Origin: Sessilibacter corallicola
Lineage (GTDB): Bacteria > Pseudomonadota > Gammaproteobacteria > Pseudomonadales > Cellvibrionaceae
DNA: 64,000 nucleotides
Assembly: GCF_021290925.1 (NCBI RefSeq)
Contig: NZ_JAJSLX010000001.1
Coordinates: forward strand, 1,612,001-1,676,000
Direction: 5' to 3'
Below the pieces are notes generated by a model, which was given only the letters and a program-made list of their open reading frames with translations, was not told where the DNA came from and searched no databases. Positions 31,331-43,887 of this stretch are shown here, piece by piece. Each line of letters begins with the position of its first letter. Within the stretch, counting starts at the first letter, position 1. A program made the translations under genes and the position numbers.

Positions 31331-33010
31331 TTAGGACGCTTCGGCTTCAATTTTGCGAGTGATAATCCACTGTTGCAAGATCGATAAGCTGTTATTCACA
31401 ACCCAGTAAAGTACCAAACCTGCTGGGAAGAATAAGAACATTACCGTGAATACCACTGGTAAGAATTGCATCATTTTTGCTTGCATTGGGTCCGGTGGTG
31501 TCGGATTCAATTTTTGCTGTAAGAACATGGTCGCACCCATGATTAACGGCAAAATAAAGTACGGATCCATCACCGAGAGATCGTCAATGTAGCCCAAAAA
31601 CGGCGTATGACGAAGCTCAACGCTCTCTAGCAACACCCAATACAACGATAAGAATACCGGCATCTGAATCAAAATTGGCAAACAACCGGCCATTGGGTTG
31701 ACGCCTTCTTTGCGGTAAATCTTCATGATTTCAGCAGAAATCTTTTGGCGATCATCACCGTAGCGCTCTTTCAGTTCCTGCATTTTCGGACCCAATTTGC
31801 GCATTTTCGCCATGGAGCGGAAACTGATGGCACTTGGAATATAGAAAATCGCTTTGATCAGAACTGTCAGCAAAATGATTGACCAACCCCAGCTGGCGAC
31901 CACACTGTAGATAAACTGCAGAATGTGGAACAACGGCTTGGCAATCCACCACAACCAGCCGTAATCAACGGTTAGGTCGAGATAAGGCGCGAGTTTTTCC
32001 AGGCGGTCAATATCTTTAGGGCCCGAGTAGAAAGACGCTTTAACGCTGTGCTTTTCTCCGGTGGGAACCACAAACGGTGATGTTTGGAAGGTCAGTAAAT
32101 AGTTACCGCCACCGCTTCTCAAACTGTAATAGTTTTTGCTTTCCTGTGGTGGCACCCAAGCACTTAAGAAGTAGTGTTGAACCATGGCCACCCAACCGCC
32201 GGTTAGGTCGGTTTTGAATTCGCCTTCGGATAAATCCCCGAAATCCAATTTTTTATAACGGTCTTCTTCAGTCGTAATGGCTGCGCCCAGGAACGGCTGC
32301 ACACCAAAGCCACCGCCAGATTTTGGTGGTTTATGGCTGTCGCGTTTGATCTGACCGTAGAACGCTCCTGACCACTGTTCTTGGGATTGGTTGTTGATGA
32401 TGTATTCGACATCAACAATGTGCTCACCGCGAACGAAGGTAAAGCGTTTAGTAATTTCAACGTCGCCCTGTTGATAATTAAGGTCGACGTTTAATTTGTC
32501 CGAAGAATCCGAAAGTCGGTATTCGCTTTGGCTGACCGTGTAAGTCGGGCGTAATTTGTTTTTATCTGTGCCGTTTTTGCCAATCAAACCACTCTGTGCC
32601 ACATACAGTGAATTCGGGGTTTGTTGCAGAATAGAAAAGGGCGCTTTCGACTCTAGGTCTGAGTAGTGATCCATCAACCACAGGCCGACAATATCACCGC
32701 CGTAGGGATTAATTTCGACTTTTAACGTGTCCGTGGTTACTGTGATCACGTCAGTTGGTGCGCTTACCGGTTGTTCGGCAACCTCGTTTTCACCTGCCAG
32801 CGTTGGGATGCTGTCATCTTCAATGACGGTGTTAGGAATTTCTCCCACACTAGAAGGCGCAGTCGTAGAAAGTGAATCAGAGGAGGTAGAGTTCGATTGG
32901 GAAGCAACAGGTACTTCCTGCGGTCGATCTTGGAAGTCGACCCATTCTCTGACCAATAATAAAGATACCGCAAGTATCGCGGCGAGTATCGTTGCTCTTT
33001 GCCAGTCCAT
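31331..33010 (-). CDS. yidC: Membrane protein insertase YidC
   Basis: An inner-membrane insertase of 559 residues, of the long gram-negative form. It starts with one membrane segment (ILAAILAVSLLLV), has a large periplasmic domain of about 320 residues with a Ser/Thr-rich linker (40-75), and then the conserved five-helix core (GWSIILLTVLIKAIFYIP, KMRKLGPKMQELKERYGDDRQK, VNPMAGCLPILIQMPVFLSLYWVL). It inserts proteins alone or with SecYEG. It follows yidD after 27 bases. Confidence 0.97.
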   Translation of the reverse strand: MDWQRATILAAILAVSLLLVREWVDFQDRPQEVPVASQSNSTSSDSLSTTAPSSVGEIPNTVIEDDSIPTLAGENEVAEQPVSAPTDVITVTTDTLKVEINPYGGDIVGLWLMDHYSDLESKAPFSILQQTPNSLYVAQSGLIGKNGTDKNKLRPTYTVSQSEYRLSDSSDKLNVDLNYQQGDVEITKRFTFVRGEHIVDVEYIINNQSQEQWSGAFYGQIKRDSHKPPKSGGGFGVQPFLGAAITTEEDRYKKLDFGDLSEGEFKTDLTGGWVAMVQHYFLSAWVPPQESKNYYSLRSGGGNYLLTFQTSPFVVPTGEKHSVKASFYSGPKDIDRLEKLAPYLDLTVDYGWLWWIAKPLFHILQFIYSVVASWGWSIILLTVLIKAIFYIPSAISFRSMAKMRKLGPKMQELKERYGDDRQKISAEIMKIYRKEGVNPMAGCLPILIQMPVFLSLYWVLLESVELRHTPFLGYIDDLSVMDPYFILPLIMGATMFLQQKLNPTPPDPMQAKMMQFLPVVFTVMFLFFPAGLVLYWVVNNSLSILQQWIITRKIEAEAS

Positions 33011-33037
33011 CAGTATTAGCCGTGCGTTGAAATTACG

Positions 33038-33262
33038 TTAGTGTGGGTATTTATCCGGAACCGGGTCAATGCCACCTTTGTGGAAAGGATTGCATTTAAC
33101 CAATCGCTTTAAGCCTAACCAGCCACCTTTGATGGCGCCGTGCTTTTCAAGACACTCAATACAGTACTGTGAGCAAGTGGGTTCGAATCGACAGTTATCG
33201 CCAAGCCAAGGACTCAAAAAGTAGCGGTACATGCGTATCAAGAAAATTAAGCACTGCTTCAT
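33038..33262 (-). CDS. yidD: Membrane protein insertion efficiency factor YidD
   Basis: A small protein of 74 residues with an amphipathic N-terminus ([17 protein letters not shown]) and the family motif [19 protein letters not shown], followed by [24 protein letters not shown]. It assists YidC-dependent insertion. It is located between rnpA and yidC as usual, two bases from the rnpA stop. Confidence 0.95.
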   Translation of the reverse strand: MKQCLIFLIRMYRYFLSPWLGDNCRFEPTCSQYCIECLEKHGAIKGGWLGLKRLVKCNPFHKGGIDPVPDKYPH

Positions 33263-33264
33263 GA

Positions 33265-33654
33265 CTAAGCTCTTGCCGTAGGTTTCTCAGAGGTTTGCGA
33301 TGGCGGATTCAATTTTTTTTGAATTCGTTTCCATTGCTTATTCAGTATTTTAACGATTTCTGGGTTATCTAATGTGTCCAGATTACGCCGGGCGAGCACT
33401 ATAACATCTAAATGATTAAATTGGTGTTGTTGATGGCGAAAGGTTTCGCGAATCAGGCGCTTAACGCGATTGCGCTGGGTTGCTAGTCGCAGATTCTTTT
33501 TGGCGATAACCATCCCCAGGCGAGAACTGGTCTGAGAATTGATTCGGCAGAGGATCAAAAAATTGGGGTGGGAAAGGCGTAAATCGGGTTTATCAAAAAC
33601 CGACTGATATTCGCGGGCATTCAAAAGGCGGTTTTGTTTTGGAAAACCTGGCAA
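33265..33654 (-). CDS. rnpA: Ribonuclease P protein component
   Basis: The protein subunit of RNase P, 129 residues, basic. It carries [17 protein letters not shown] at the N-terminus and the RNA-binding [13 protein letters not shown] motif. The only plausible initiation codon is TTG at 33654, a common situation for rnpA because its start overlaps the expression signals of rpmH. It lies 23 bases after rpmH. Confidence 0.94.
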   Translation of the reverse strand: MPGFPKQNRLLNAREYQSVFDKPDLRLSHPNFLILCRINSQTSSRLGMVIAKKNLRLATQRNRVKRLIRETFRHQQHQFNHLDVIVLARRNLDTLDNPEIVKILNKQWKRIQKKLNPPSQTSEKPTARA

Positions 33655-33677
33655 TTGGCACCCGCAATATCAAGCAA

Positions 33678-33812
33678 TTAAGCAGCGAGTTGCTTACGAC
33701 CTTTAGAGCGTCTGCGAGCTAATACTTTTCTGCCACCTTTCGTTGCCATGCGAGAGCGGAAACCGTGGGTGCGTTTGCGTTTCAATACACTAGGTTGAAA
33801 AGTACGTTTCAT
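33678..33812 (-). CDS. rpmH: 50S ribosomal protein L34
   Basis: A basic protein of 44 residues: it begins [19 protein letters not shown] and ends with KGRKQLAA, matching L34 end to end. It belongs to the large ribosomal subunit. It is the first gene of the leftward unit rpmH-rnpA-yidD-yidC and faces away from dnaA across the presumed replication origin. Confidence 0.97.
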   Translation of the reverse strand: MKRTFQPSVLKRKRTHGFRSRMATKGGRKVLARRRSKGRKQLAA

Positions 33813-34338
33813 CGTAAATACCTATTAATACACTTAATAAGAAAGCAGAGTTAGTTTACAGAGCCTGAGTTCGATGTCGCTGTAACTCTAAATCGCAGTT
33901 TTATTTTTGATGACTTTATTCCCGATTAACCCGTTTGTTTGATTAACCTGTTTTTAAGTTTCATTAAAAATAAAAGCTAATTTAATGACGATTTAAATTT
34001 GCTCAATTTTTGAGGAGGCGGGATTCTAATGAAACTCAGATAAATAAGCAATGGTTTTGTCAGGGCTATTTGATGATTTTGTTAAAATATTTTTGCTTTA
34101 GGGGCTTCCCACAATTTATCGATATTGTATCCACAGGTTGATGACAGATTTTTGTGGATAACTTTGTCTTTGGTGGTGAATCTACGTGGATTAAAAAAAA
34201 TTACGCCTTTAATTGGTTGTTTTATTTGGTTTTTTGTTTAAGTTTAAGTGTTAATTTATTTGTTGTTGGTGTGGATAAGTTTGGGTTTAAACGCTAGAAT
34301 TGATTCCCAGATCAATAAGAATTCTAGCGGAGACCCCC
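33813..34338. other. Probable chromosomal replication origin (oriC)
   Basis: Intergenic region between the divergent rpmH and dnaA. It contains two exact DnaA boxes TGTGGATAA (34153-34161 and 34270-34278), one box with a single mismatch on the other strand (GTATCCACA, 34127-34135), a weaker one (CGTGGATTA near 34185), and between them an AT-rich stretch at about 34190-34265 suited to unwinding. Transcription of the core genes diverges here. In Pseudomonas the origin lies at the same place. Confidence 0.75.
34292..34329 (+). promoter_or_regulatory. Inverted repeat in the dnaA leader overlapping the ribosome site
   Basis: Perfect ten-base arms, CGCTAGAATT (34292-34301) and AATTCTAGCG (34320-34329), with an inner TTGAT/ATCAA pair (34300-34304 with 34311-34315). 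The right arm runs into the GCGGAG ribosome site before the TTG start at 34339. It could be an RNA hairpin that limits translation or an operator. Confidence 0.6.
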
Positions 34339-36261
34339 TTGCCACATTCTGTTTGGGACAAATGTGTATCCTGTTTGCAGTCAGAACTTCCTCGCCAACA
34401 ATTCAATACGTGGATTCGCCCATTGGTGCTCGATGAGAACACCGGGAGCGAGTTGAGCCTAATTGCGCCTAACCGATTTGTACTCGATTGGGTAAACGCA
34501 AAGTTTCTCAACCGTATTGAAGAGCTTGTCAGCGAACACAATACCGGACAGGTACAAGGGATCAATTTAAAGGTCGCTACGGTTCGCCGTGGCGCTCGCA
34601 CCTCTGCGGCACCGGCGCGTGGTTTCAGTACCCGCAAGCCGGCACCAGAGGTTGCGAAAGAGCCGCAATACGGCGGCTTTGAGCCGGCAGCTCGGTCTCA
34701 GTCCTTTAACGACGAGCTAAATTCCGGCGAGATAAAAAACAGTTCTCAGTTTAACGATCAAGCCGTCGGTGAAATCAACGCCGAATTGGCAGCGTTTAAC
34801 AACGCTGGTGCTGCGGAAGTTTCTATGGCCTCAGAGTCTAACTTCGGCCAGGCATCACAGAATACCGATAGTCGCGACGATCGCTTCTGGGGTAATAACG
34901 ATTGGAATATCAGTGATTCCGACGTTTCTCAGGGTGCTAATGGCGGCTCGTCAGAAGTTTCTCGCGCTAGAAATAACGATTTTTCCGATCAACAGGCAGG
35001 TTTGAGCTTCGGTGGTGAAGATAACACCCGGTTTAACAATCGCGATGCTCAAGACGGCTTTATGCCTAATTCCGCCTCTTCTTATCGCCGTGGCGGTGAA
35101 GACTCAAATCGAGGCCGGTTTGGTCATTCGGGTCCGCGCTCAGCGGCATCTAGCTTAAACATCGACCCAAGACTACTGAATAAAAAACCCAACGGTCGCG
35201 CTTCCGGTCCGGGCATTCAGGTAGAAGGGGCGATAAAACACGCCGGCAGTTTGAATCCGAGTTTTACCTTTAAGTCTTTTGTCGAAGGTAAATCCAACCA
35301 ATTGGGCTTAGCCGCAGCGCAGCAGGTTTCCGAGAATCCGGGTGGGGCTTACAACCCATTGTTTATTTACGGTGGCGTCGGTCTTGGTAAAACTCACTTG
35401 ATGCACGCTGTGGGTAACGCGATGCTCGATCGTAACCCCAACGCCAAGGTTATTTATCTGCATTCAGAGCGTTTTGTTGCCGACATGGTAAAGGCGCTCC
35501 AGCTGAACGCCATCAACGATTTTAAACGTTATTACCGTTCAGTTGATGCCTTGCTGATTGATGACATTCAGTTCTTCTCCGGCAAAGAGCGCTCCCAAGA
35601 AGAGTTTTTCCACACCTTTAATGCGTTGTTAGAGGGTGGCCAGCAAATCATTCTTACCTGTGATCGCTACCCCAAAGAGATTAAAGGGGTAGAGGAGCGG
35701 TTAAAATCTCGTTTCGGCTGGGGTTTAACCGTCGCTGTTGAGCCGCCGGAGCTTGAAACTCGGGTCGCAATTCTGAAGAAAAAAGCCGTGCAGTCGAACA
35801 TGGAATTACCCAACGACGCCGCGTTCTTTATCGCCCAGCGGATTCGCTCCAATGTTCGTGAGCTTGAGGGTGCCCTTAAGCGAGTTATCGCTAATGCGCA
35901 CTTCACTGGCCGTTCCATTGATGTACCTTTGGTGACCGAGGCGCTGAAAGATCTCTTGGCACTGCAAGATAAGCAAGTCAGTATCGATAATATTCAGCGC
36001 GTTGTTGCAGAGTATTACAAAATCAAAGTCAGTGATTTGCACTCCAAACGTCGCAGCCGCTCAGTGGCTCGACCTAGACAGGTAGCGATGGCATTGTCTA
36101 AGGAATTGACTAACCACAGCTTGCCGGAAATTGGCGATGCATTTGGTGGTCGTGACCATACAACCGTACTTCACGCCTGTCGTAAGATTAAGGAATTGCG
36201 GGAGCTTGAGCCCGACATTCAAACCGATTGGAAAAATCTAACTAGGCTGTTAACTACCTGA
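34339..36261 (+). CDS. dnaA: Replication initiator DnaA
   Basis: The initiator ATPase, 640 residues from a TTG at 34339; GGAG precedes this codon and the protein then starts [28 protein letters not shown], the normal domain I. An upstream TTG at 34300 is possible but has no ribosome site. Domain III has [10 protein letters not shown] and [24 protein letters not shown]; domain IV has the DNA-binding [12 protein letters not shown]. Domain II, about residues 90-303, is a very long Asn/Ser/Gly/Asp-rich linker, making the protein far longer than the roughly 470 residues of E. coli DnaA. DnaA boxes upstream imply autoregulation. Confidence 0.97.
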   Translation: MPHSVWDKCVSCLQSELPRQQFNTWIRPLVLDENTGSELSLIAPNRFVLDWVNAKFLNRIEELVSEHNTGQVQGINLKVATVRRGARTSAAPARGFSTRKPAPEVAKEPQYGGFEPAARSQSFNDELNSGEIKNSSQFNDQAVGEINAELAAFNNAGAAEVSMASESNFGQASQNTDSRDDRFWGNNDWNISDSDVSQGANGGSSEVSRARNNDFSDQQAGLSFGGEDNTRFNNRDAQDGFMPNSASSYRRGGEDSNRGRFGHSGPRSAASSLNIDPRLLNKKPNGRASGPGIQVEGAIKHAGSLNPSFTFKSFVEGKSNQLGLAAAQQVSENPGGAYNPLFIYGGVGLGKTHLMHAVGNAMLDRNPNAKVIYLHSERFVADMVKALQLNAINDFKRYYRSVDALLIDDIQFFSGKERSQEEFFHTFNALLEGGQQIILTCDRYPKEIKGVEERLKSRFGWGLTVAVEPPELETRVAILKKKAVQSNMELPNDAAFFIAQRIRSNVRELEGALKRVIANAHFTGRSIDVPLVTEALKDLLALQDKQVSIDNIQRVVAEYYKIKVSDLHSKRRSRSVARPRQVAMALSKELTNHSLPEIGDAFGGRDHTTVLHACRKIKELRELEPDIQTDWKNLTRLLTT

Positions 36262-36425
36262 TGAACAAAAACGGTGGCTGTGCCCTAAATTATCTTCCTT
36301 TTTAACAGATTATTTCCCGTAATGCCCCCGTGAGCCGGACATTTTAGCCCGATTTGCGGTATTATGGGACGTTAGATTAATTGCACTTTAGCGTGCTGCG
36401 TAATTAAAACGCCAGAGTTCGAAAC

Positions 36426-37532
36426 ATGAAATTTAAGGTTATTCGCGAGCAGTTATTAAAACCGCTGCAATTAGTAGTTGGTGTGATCGAAAAGCGCCAA
36501 ACTATGCCCATTTTATCCAACGTCTACATGTCCATTGTTGATGGTATTTTGTCGTTGACTGGTACCGACATGGAAGTGGAAATGGTGGTGCGAATTCAAC
36601 TGACAGACAATTTTGAAGAAGGTGAAATCACCATTCCGGCAAAGAAACTTGCCGATATCTGTCGCTCATTGCCCGATGAATCTGAAATCAGTGTTGAGCT
36701 TAAAGATGAGCGTGTTTTATTGAAATCTGGCCGCAGCCGTTTCCAACTTTCGACACTGCCTGCCAGCGATTACCCGATTACCGAATCCGGCAGCAGCGAC
36801 GTTCGTTTCCAATGCAGTAAAGGTACGATCAAGCGCTTGATTGATAAAACTGGCTTTGCCATGGCGCAACAGGACGTTCGTTACTATTTAAACGGCATGC
36901 TCTGGGAAATCACCTCCGACCGATTCCGCGCGGTATCCACCGATGGCCACCGTTTGGCTTTGTGTGAAAATACCGACGTCAGCGTAGGCGTGAGCGATAA
37001 GTTGAGCTGCATTGTGCCACGCAAAGGCATCATGGAATTGAGTCGTTTACTCGACGATAGCGAAGATTCTGTTGAAGTCTCCATTGGCGCAACTCACGTT
37101 CAGGTAAGCTCAGAGCACTTTACGTTCACCTCCAAATTGGTCGACGGTAAATTCCCTGAATACGAGCGCGTTCTTCCTAAGGGTGGCGACAAAATCGTGT
37201 TCGGCCCGCGCAGTAAGTTAAAAGAGTCTTTCTCGCGCGCGGCGATTTTATCGAATGAAAAGTACCGTGGTGTGCGTTTGTATTTGACCGATGGCTTGCT
37301 GAGCATCACGGCAAACAACCCAGAGCAGGAAGAAGCTAACGAAGAAGTGGTTGTTGATTATCAAGGTGAAGAGTTAGAGATTGGCTTCAACGTCAGTTAT
37401 CTACAGGATGTAACCAACGTTATCGACAGCGATTCCATCAAGTTAACCCTTGCGAATCCAAATGCCAGCGCCTTGATTGAAGAGCCAGAAGGCGGAGATT
37501 GTTTGTACGTCGTCATGCCGATGCGTATGTAA
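36426..37532 (+). CDS. dnaN: DNA polymerase III beta sliding clamp
   Basis: The beta clamp, 368 residues, which encircles DNA and tethers the polymerase. It begins MKFKVIREQLLKPLQLV and ends in GGDCLYVVMPMRM, the canonical C-terminus. The three-fold repeat and TDGHRLALCE motif are present. It follows dnaA after 164 bases and precedes recF by 15, in the usual dnaA-dnaN-recF-gyrB order. Confidence 0.98.
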   Translation: MKFKVIREQLLKPLQLVVGVIEKRQTMPILSNVYMSIVDGILSLTGTDMEVEMVVRIQLTDNFEEGEITIPAKKLADICRSLPDESEISVELKDERVLLKSGRSRFQLSTLPASDYPITESGSSDVRFQCSKGTIKRLIDKTGFAMAQQDVRYYLNGMLWEITSDRFRAVSTDGHRLALCENTDVSVGVSDKLSCIVPRKGIMELSRLLDDSEDSVEVSIGATHVQVSSEHFTFTSKLVDGKFPEYERVLPKGGDKIVFGPRSKLKESFSRAAILSNEKYRGVRLYLTDGLLSITANNPEQEEANEEVVVDYQGEELEIGFNVSYLQDVTNVIDSDSIKLTLANPNASALIEEPEGGDCLYVVMPMRM

Positions 37533-37547
37533 AAATGGTGCTTTTGT

Positions 37548-41086
<3,539 letters not shown>

Positions 41087-41116
41087 TTTTTAAATTAAAG
41101 TCAGTCGTTAAACCCG

Positions 41117-41150
41117 AAAACCCGCTGGTAGAAATGCCCGCGGGTTTTTT
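41117..41150 (+). terminator. Intrinsic terminator after gyrB
   Basis: Arms AAACCCGC (41118-41125) and GCGGGTTT (41140-41147), followed by a run of T, 31 bases past the gyrB stop. Confidence 0.9.
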
Positions 41151-41204
41151 AATCATTTTCCCATCTAAATACTTCAGTTAATCCAATTCGAATAAATTGT
41201 GAAA

Positions 41205-41256
41205 ACTCATTATATGAGTCACATTCATTCACCAATGAAATAAAATCGATTTTATT
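41205..41256. promoter_or_regulatory. Three adjacent palindromes upstream of mesX
   Basis: Within 52 bases lie ACTCAT-TAT-ATGAGT (41205-41219), TTCATT-CACC-AATGAA (41224-41239) and the uninterrupted 18-base palindrome AATAAAATCGATTTTATT (41239-41256), 170-220 bases before the mesX start. They sit between the gyrB terminator and mesX and may be operators. No known methionine-regulator box (MetJ type) is evident. The rest of the 340-base gap (41087-41426) shows nothing else. Confidence 0.45.
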
Positions 41257-41426
41257 CATAGAACAACCCACGTATAAAACACCCACTGCTCTTGACCCAT
41301 CCACTATCGAGCATCGAAGTGGGTGTGCGATTCAATTGCTAGCGACATATCCGCTAAAGCTGATTGTGACAAAAGAGCAAATCACACGTTTAGATTTCGT
41401 CTCAAAATACAGGGTGCAAGATCACG

Positions 41427-42404
41427 ATGAATACCGATTTTTCATTTGCCATTAACAGCATTTGCTTTGATGAAAATTATCATCCTTCAGATAAAACGCG
41501 CATGACCACAAATTTTGCTAATTTAGCAAGAGGGGAGCATCGCCAAGAGAATTTACGCAATGCGTTGAAGATGATCGACAACCGTTTTAATGCACTGGCT
41601 CATTGGGATAATCCAAACGCTGATCGTTATTCCGTTGAGCTTGAAATTATTTCTGTCGATATGGATGTTGAAGGCAAGGGCAATGGTTTTCCGACAATAG
41701 AAATACTCAAAACAAATATTGTCGATCATCAAACCAATAAACGTTTTGAAGGTATTGTTGGCAATAATCTTTCTTCCTACGTACGCGATTACGATTTCAG
41801 CGTTTTGTTGTTAAACCACAATAAAGACCAACAAAAATTCAGTCTGCCCAATAATTTTGGTGATCTACATGGAAAGCTATTTAATTATTTTGTTAATTCC
41901 AGCGCTTACCAGCAACATTTTAATAAACCACCGGTTATTTGTTTGAGTGTCTCTCACGATAAAACTTACCACCGAACCGAAAATCATCACCCGGTGTTGG
42001 GCACAGAATACGAAACCAATGAGCCTTCGTTAACGGTAGATTACTTTAGAAAAATGGGAATGCAGGTTCGCTATTTTATTCCGCCTAATAGCGTTGCACC
42101 TTTGGCATTTTATTATTTTGGTGATTTACTGAATGATTACAATAATCTCGAATTAATCAGTACCATCGCGACGATGGAAACCTTCCAGAAAATTTATCGC
42201 CCAGAAATTTATAACGCCAATGCGGTTGCTGGGAAATGCTATCAGCCGGATTTAAAACACCGAGACCATTCCCTCACACAAATTGATTACGATCGAGAAG
42301 AGCGCAGTCTGTTGGCGGTGGAACAAGGGAAATACGCCGAGGAGCATTTTATTAAACCTTACCAAACCATTCTTGAGCAGTGGTCGGCTAATTACGCGCT
42401 TTAA
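41427..42404 (+). CDS. mesX: MesX (DUF1852), partner of folate-independent methionine synthase
   Basis: A protein of 325 residues matching the DUF1852 family, beginning FSFAINSICFDENYHPSD, with RLxTNFANLARGEHRQENLRNAL-like and VEIISVDMDVEG-like segments. Family knowledge: DUF1852 proteins (MesX) are encoded next to the core-MetE enzyme MesD and are needed for its methionine synthase activity, which does not use methyl-folate and appears to need oxygen. mesD follows here after 24 bases, as expected. The chemistry of MesX itself is not settled. Confidence 0.85.
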   Translation: MNTDFSFAINSICFDENYHPSDKTRMTTNFANLARGEHRQENLRNALKMIDNRFNALAHWDNPNADRYSVELEIISVDMDVEGKGNGFPTIEILKTNIVDHQTNKRFEGIVGNNLSSYVRDYDFSVLLLNHNKDQQKFSLPNNFGDLHGKLFNYFVNSSAYQQHFNKPPVICLSVSHDKTYHRTENHHPVLGTEYETNEPSLTVDYFRKMGMQVRYFIPPNSVAPLAFYYFGDLLNDYNNLELISTIATMETFQKIYRPEIYNANAVAGKCYQPDLKHRDHSLTQIDYDREERSLLAVEQGKYAEEHFIKPYQTILEQWSANYAL

Positions 42405-42428
42405 TTCTCGTTAACAACAGCATTTATT

Positions 42429-43451
42429 ATGAAAACATTATTACCTACCTCAACCGCTGGCAGCTTACCAAAACCTTCCTGGTTGGCAGAGCCCGAAAAA
42501 CTGTGGTCGCCTTGGAAACTTAACGGTGAGGAATTAATTCAAGGCAAGCAAGATGCGTTGCGTTTGTCATTACACGACCAGCAACACGCCGGTATTGATA
42601 TCGTCAGCGACGGCGAGCAAACGCGCCAACATTTTGTCACCACATTTATCGAGCACCTCAGCGGCGTGGACTTCGAAAAACGTAAAACCGTAAAAATTCG
42701 TGATCGTTACGAGGCGAGTGTACCGGTGGTGGTCGATGCAGTTTCACGGCAAAAACCGGTATTTGTGAAAGACGCAAAATACCTGCGCAGCCAAACCAAG
42801 CAAGCCATCAAATGGGCGTTGCCTGGCCCCATGACCATGGTCGATACATTGTACGATGACCATTACCAAAGCCGCGAAAAATTAGCCTGGGAATTTGCCA
42901 AGATTCTCAACCAAGAAGCCAAGGAATTAGCCGCCGCAGGTGTTGATATCATTCAATTTGATGAACCCGCGTTTAATGTCTTTTTTGATGAGGTGAACGA
43001 TTGGGGCATTGCTGCGTTAGAAAAAGCCATCGAAGGTGTCAGTTGTGAAACCGCCGTGCACATTTGTTACGGCTACGGCATTAAAGCCAATACCGACTGG
43101 AAAAAAACCTTGGGTTCCGAGTGGCGACAGTACGAAGAGATTTTCCCCAAGCTTCAGCAATCCAATATTGATCTGATCTCACTGGAATGTCACAACTCTC
43201 GTGTGCCCATCGATCTGATAGAACTGATTCGCGGCAAGAAAGTGATGGTCGGCGCAATTGACGTGGCTACTGATAAGGTTGAAACACCGGAGGAGGTCGC
43301 CAGCACGCTGCGTAAAGCGCTTCAATTTGTCGACGCAGATAAACTCTATCCGTGTACCAACTGCGGCATGGCGCCCTTACCGAGCCGCGTAGCAAAAGCA
43401 AAACTGAATGCATTAAGTGCGGGCGCGGAACTGGTTCGAAGAGAGCTTTAA
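42429..43451 (+). CDS. mesD: Folate-independent methionine synthase MesD (core-MetE)
   Basis: A protein of 340 residues corresponding to only the C-terminal catalytic half of MetE. It begins LLPTSTAGSLPKPSWLAEPEKLW. Zinc and substrate residues are in place: His211 and Cys213 (VHICYGYG), Glu253 (SLECHNSR), Cys309 and Cys312 (YPCTNCGMAPLP), and QFDEPAFN. It lacks the N-terminal folate-binding half of MetE, and pairs with MesX encoded just upstream, so it belongs to the MesD family, which methylates homocysteine without methyl-folate. The methyl donor is unknown. Confidence 0.87.
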   Translation: MKTLLPTSTAGSLPKPSWLAEPEKLWSPWKLNGEELIQGKQDALRLSLHDQQHAGIDIVSDGEQTRQHFVTTFIEHLSGVDFEKRKTVKIRDRYEASVPVVVDAVSRQKPVFVKDAKYLRSQTKQAIKWALPGPMTMVDTLYDDHYQSREKLAWEFAKILNQEAKELAAAGVDIIQFDEPAFNVFFDEVNDWGIAALEKAIEGVSCETAVHICYGYGIKANTDWKKTLGSEWRQYEEIFPKLQQSNIDLISLECHNSRVPIDLIELIRGKKVMVGAIDVATDKVETPEEVASTLRKALQFVDADKLYPCTNCGMAPLPSRVAKAKLNALSAGAELVRREL

Positions 43452-43887
43452 CAGGCCCTAGGAACCTCTGTTATTCTCAATGCAATATAAGAACTGGACG
43501 CATGAGATAACGCTAATAAAGCTCTGGTGAAACAGAGGTTCCTTGTAAAATCCTGGTGTATTAGAAAACAATAACCGTAGAATAAAATCCGTCGGCTTTC
43601 ATTTAGGTTTAATATTGTGTCATTATTAGATCACTTCAAAGAGCGATAGCGACGAGTATCTCAAGCGGAGTAAGTACAAACTTACAGCCGATAAACCCAT
43701 TCTTAAAACACACCAATTACGCCACAATAATTGGCGTATCCTGTTAGTGTTCACTCCCGCTCTATCAGCTACACTGGCATAGATTGCAATTTCTTTATTA
43801 CGTATCAAACGTTCGTCTTAAAGCATCCGTACTTTAACCATTGCTGTTTACCAAACGCTAAATTAAATGCCAATCCACGGTATCTCT
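43452..43887. other. Intergenic region between mesD and the RND adaptor gene
   Basis: About 430 bases with no supported gene. It holds the long inverted repeat listed separately and presumably the promoter of the efflux operon. A 91-codon frame at 43731-44006 lies in the wrong frame over the adaptor start and is not supported. Confidence 0.5.
43460..43543. repeat. Long inverted repeat after mesD
   Basis: Perfect 13-base arms, AGGAACCTCTGTT (43460-43472) and AACAGAGGTTCCT (43531-43543), separated by 58 bases. The left arm begins nine bases past the mesD stop. No T-run follows. It could fold the mesD transcript end, or be a small miniature element. Confidence 0.6.

Noticed and set aside
41160-41426. 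MetJ box or SAM riboswitch upstream of mesX
   Set aside because: No repeated AGACGTCT-like words and no recognisable SAM-riboswitch core; only unrelated palindromes are present.
43460-43543. Integron attC site at the long inverted repeat
   Set aside because: The arms lack the RYYYAAC/GTTRRRY core sequences and no integrase is present.
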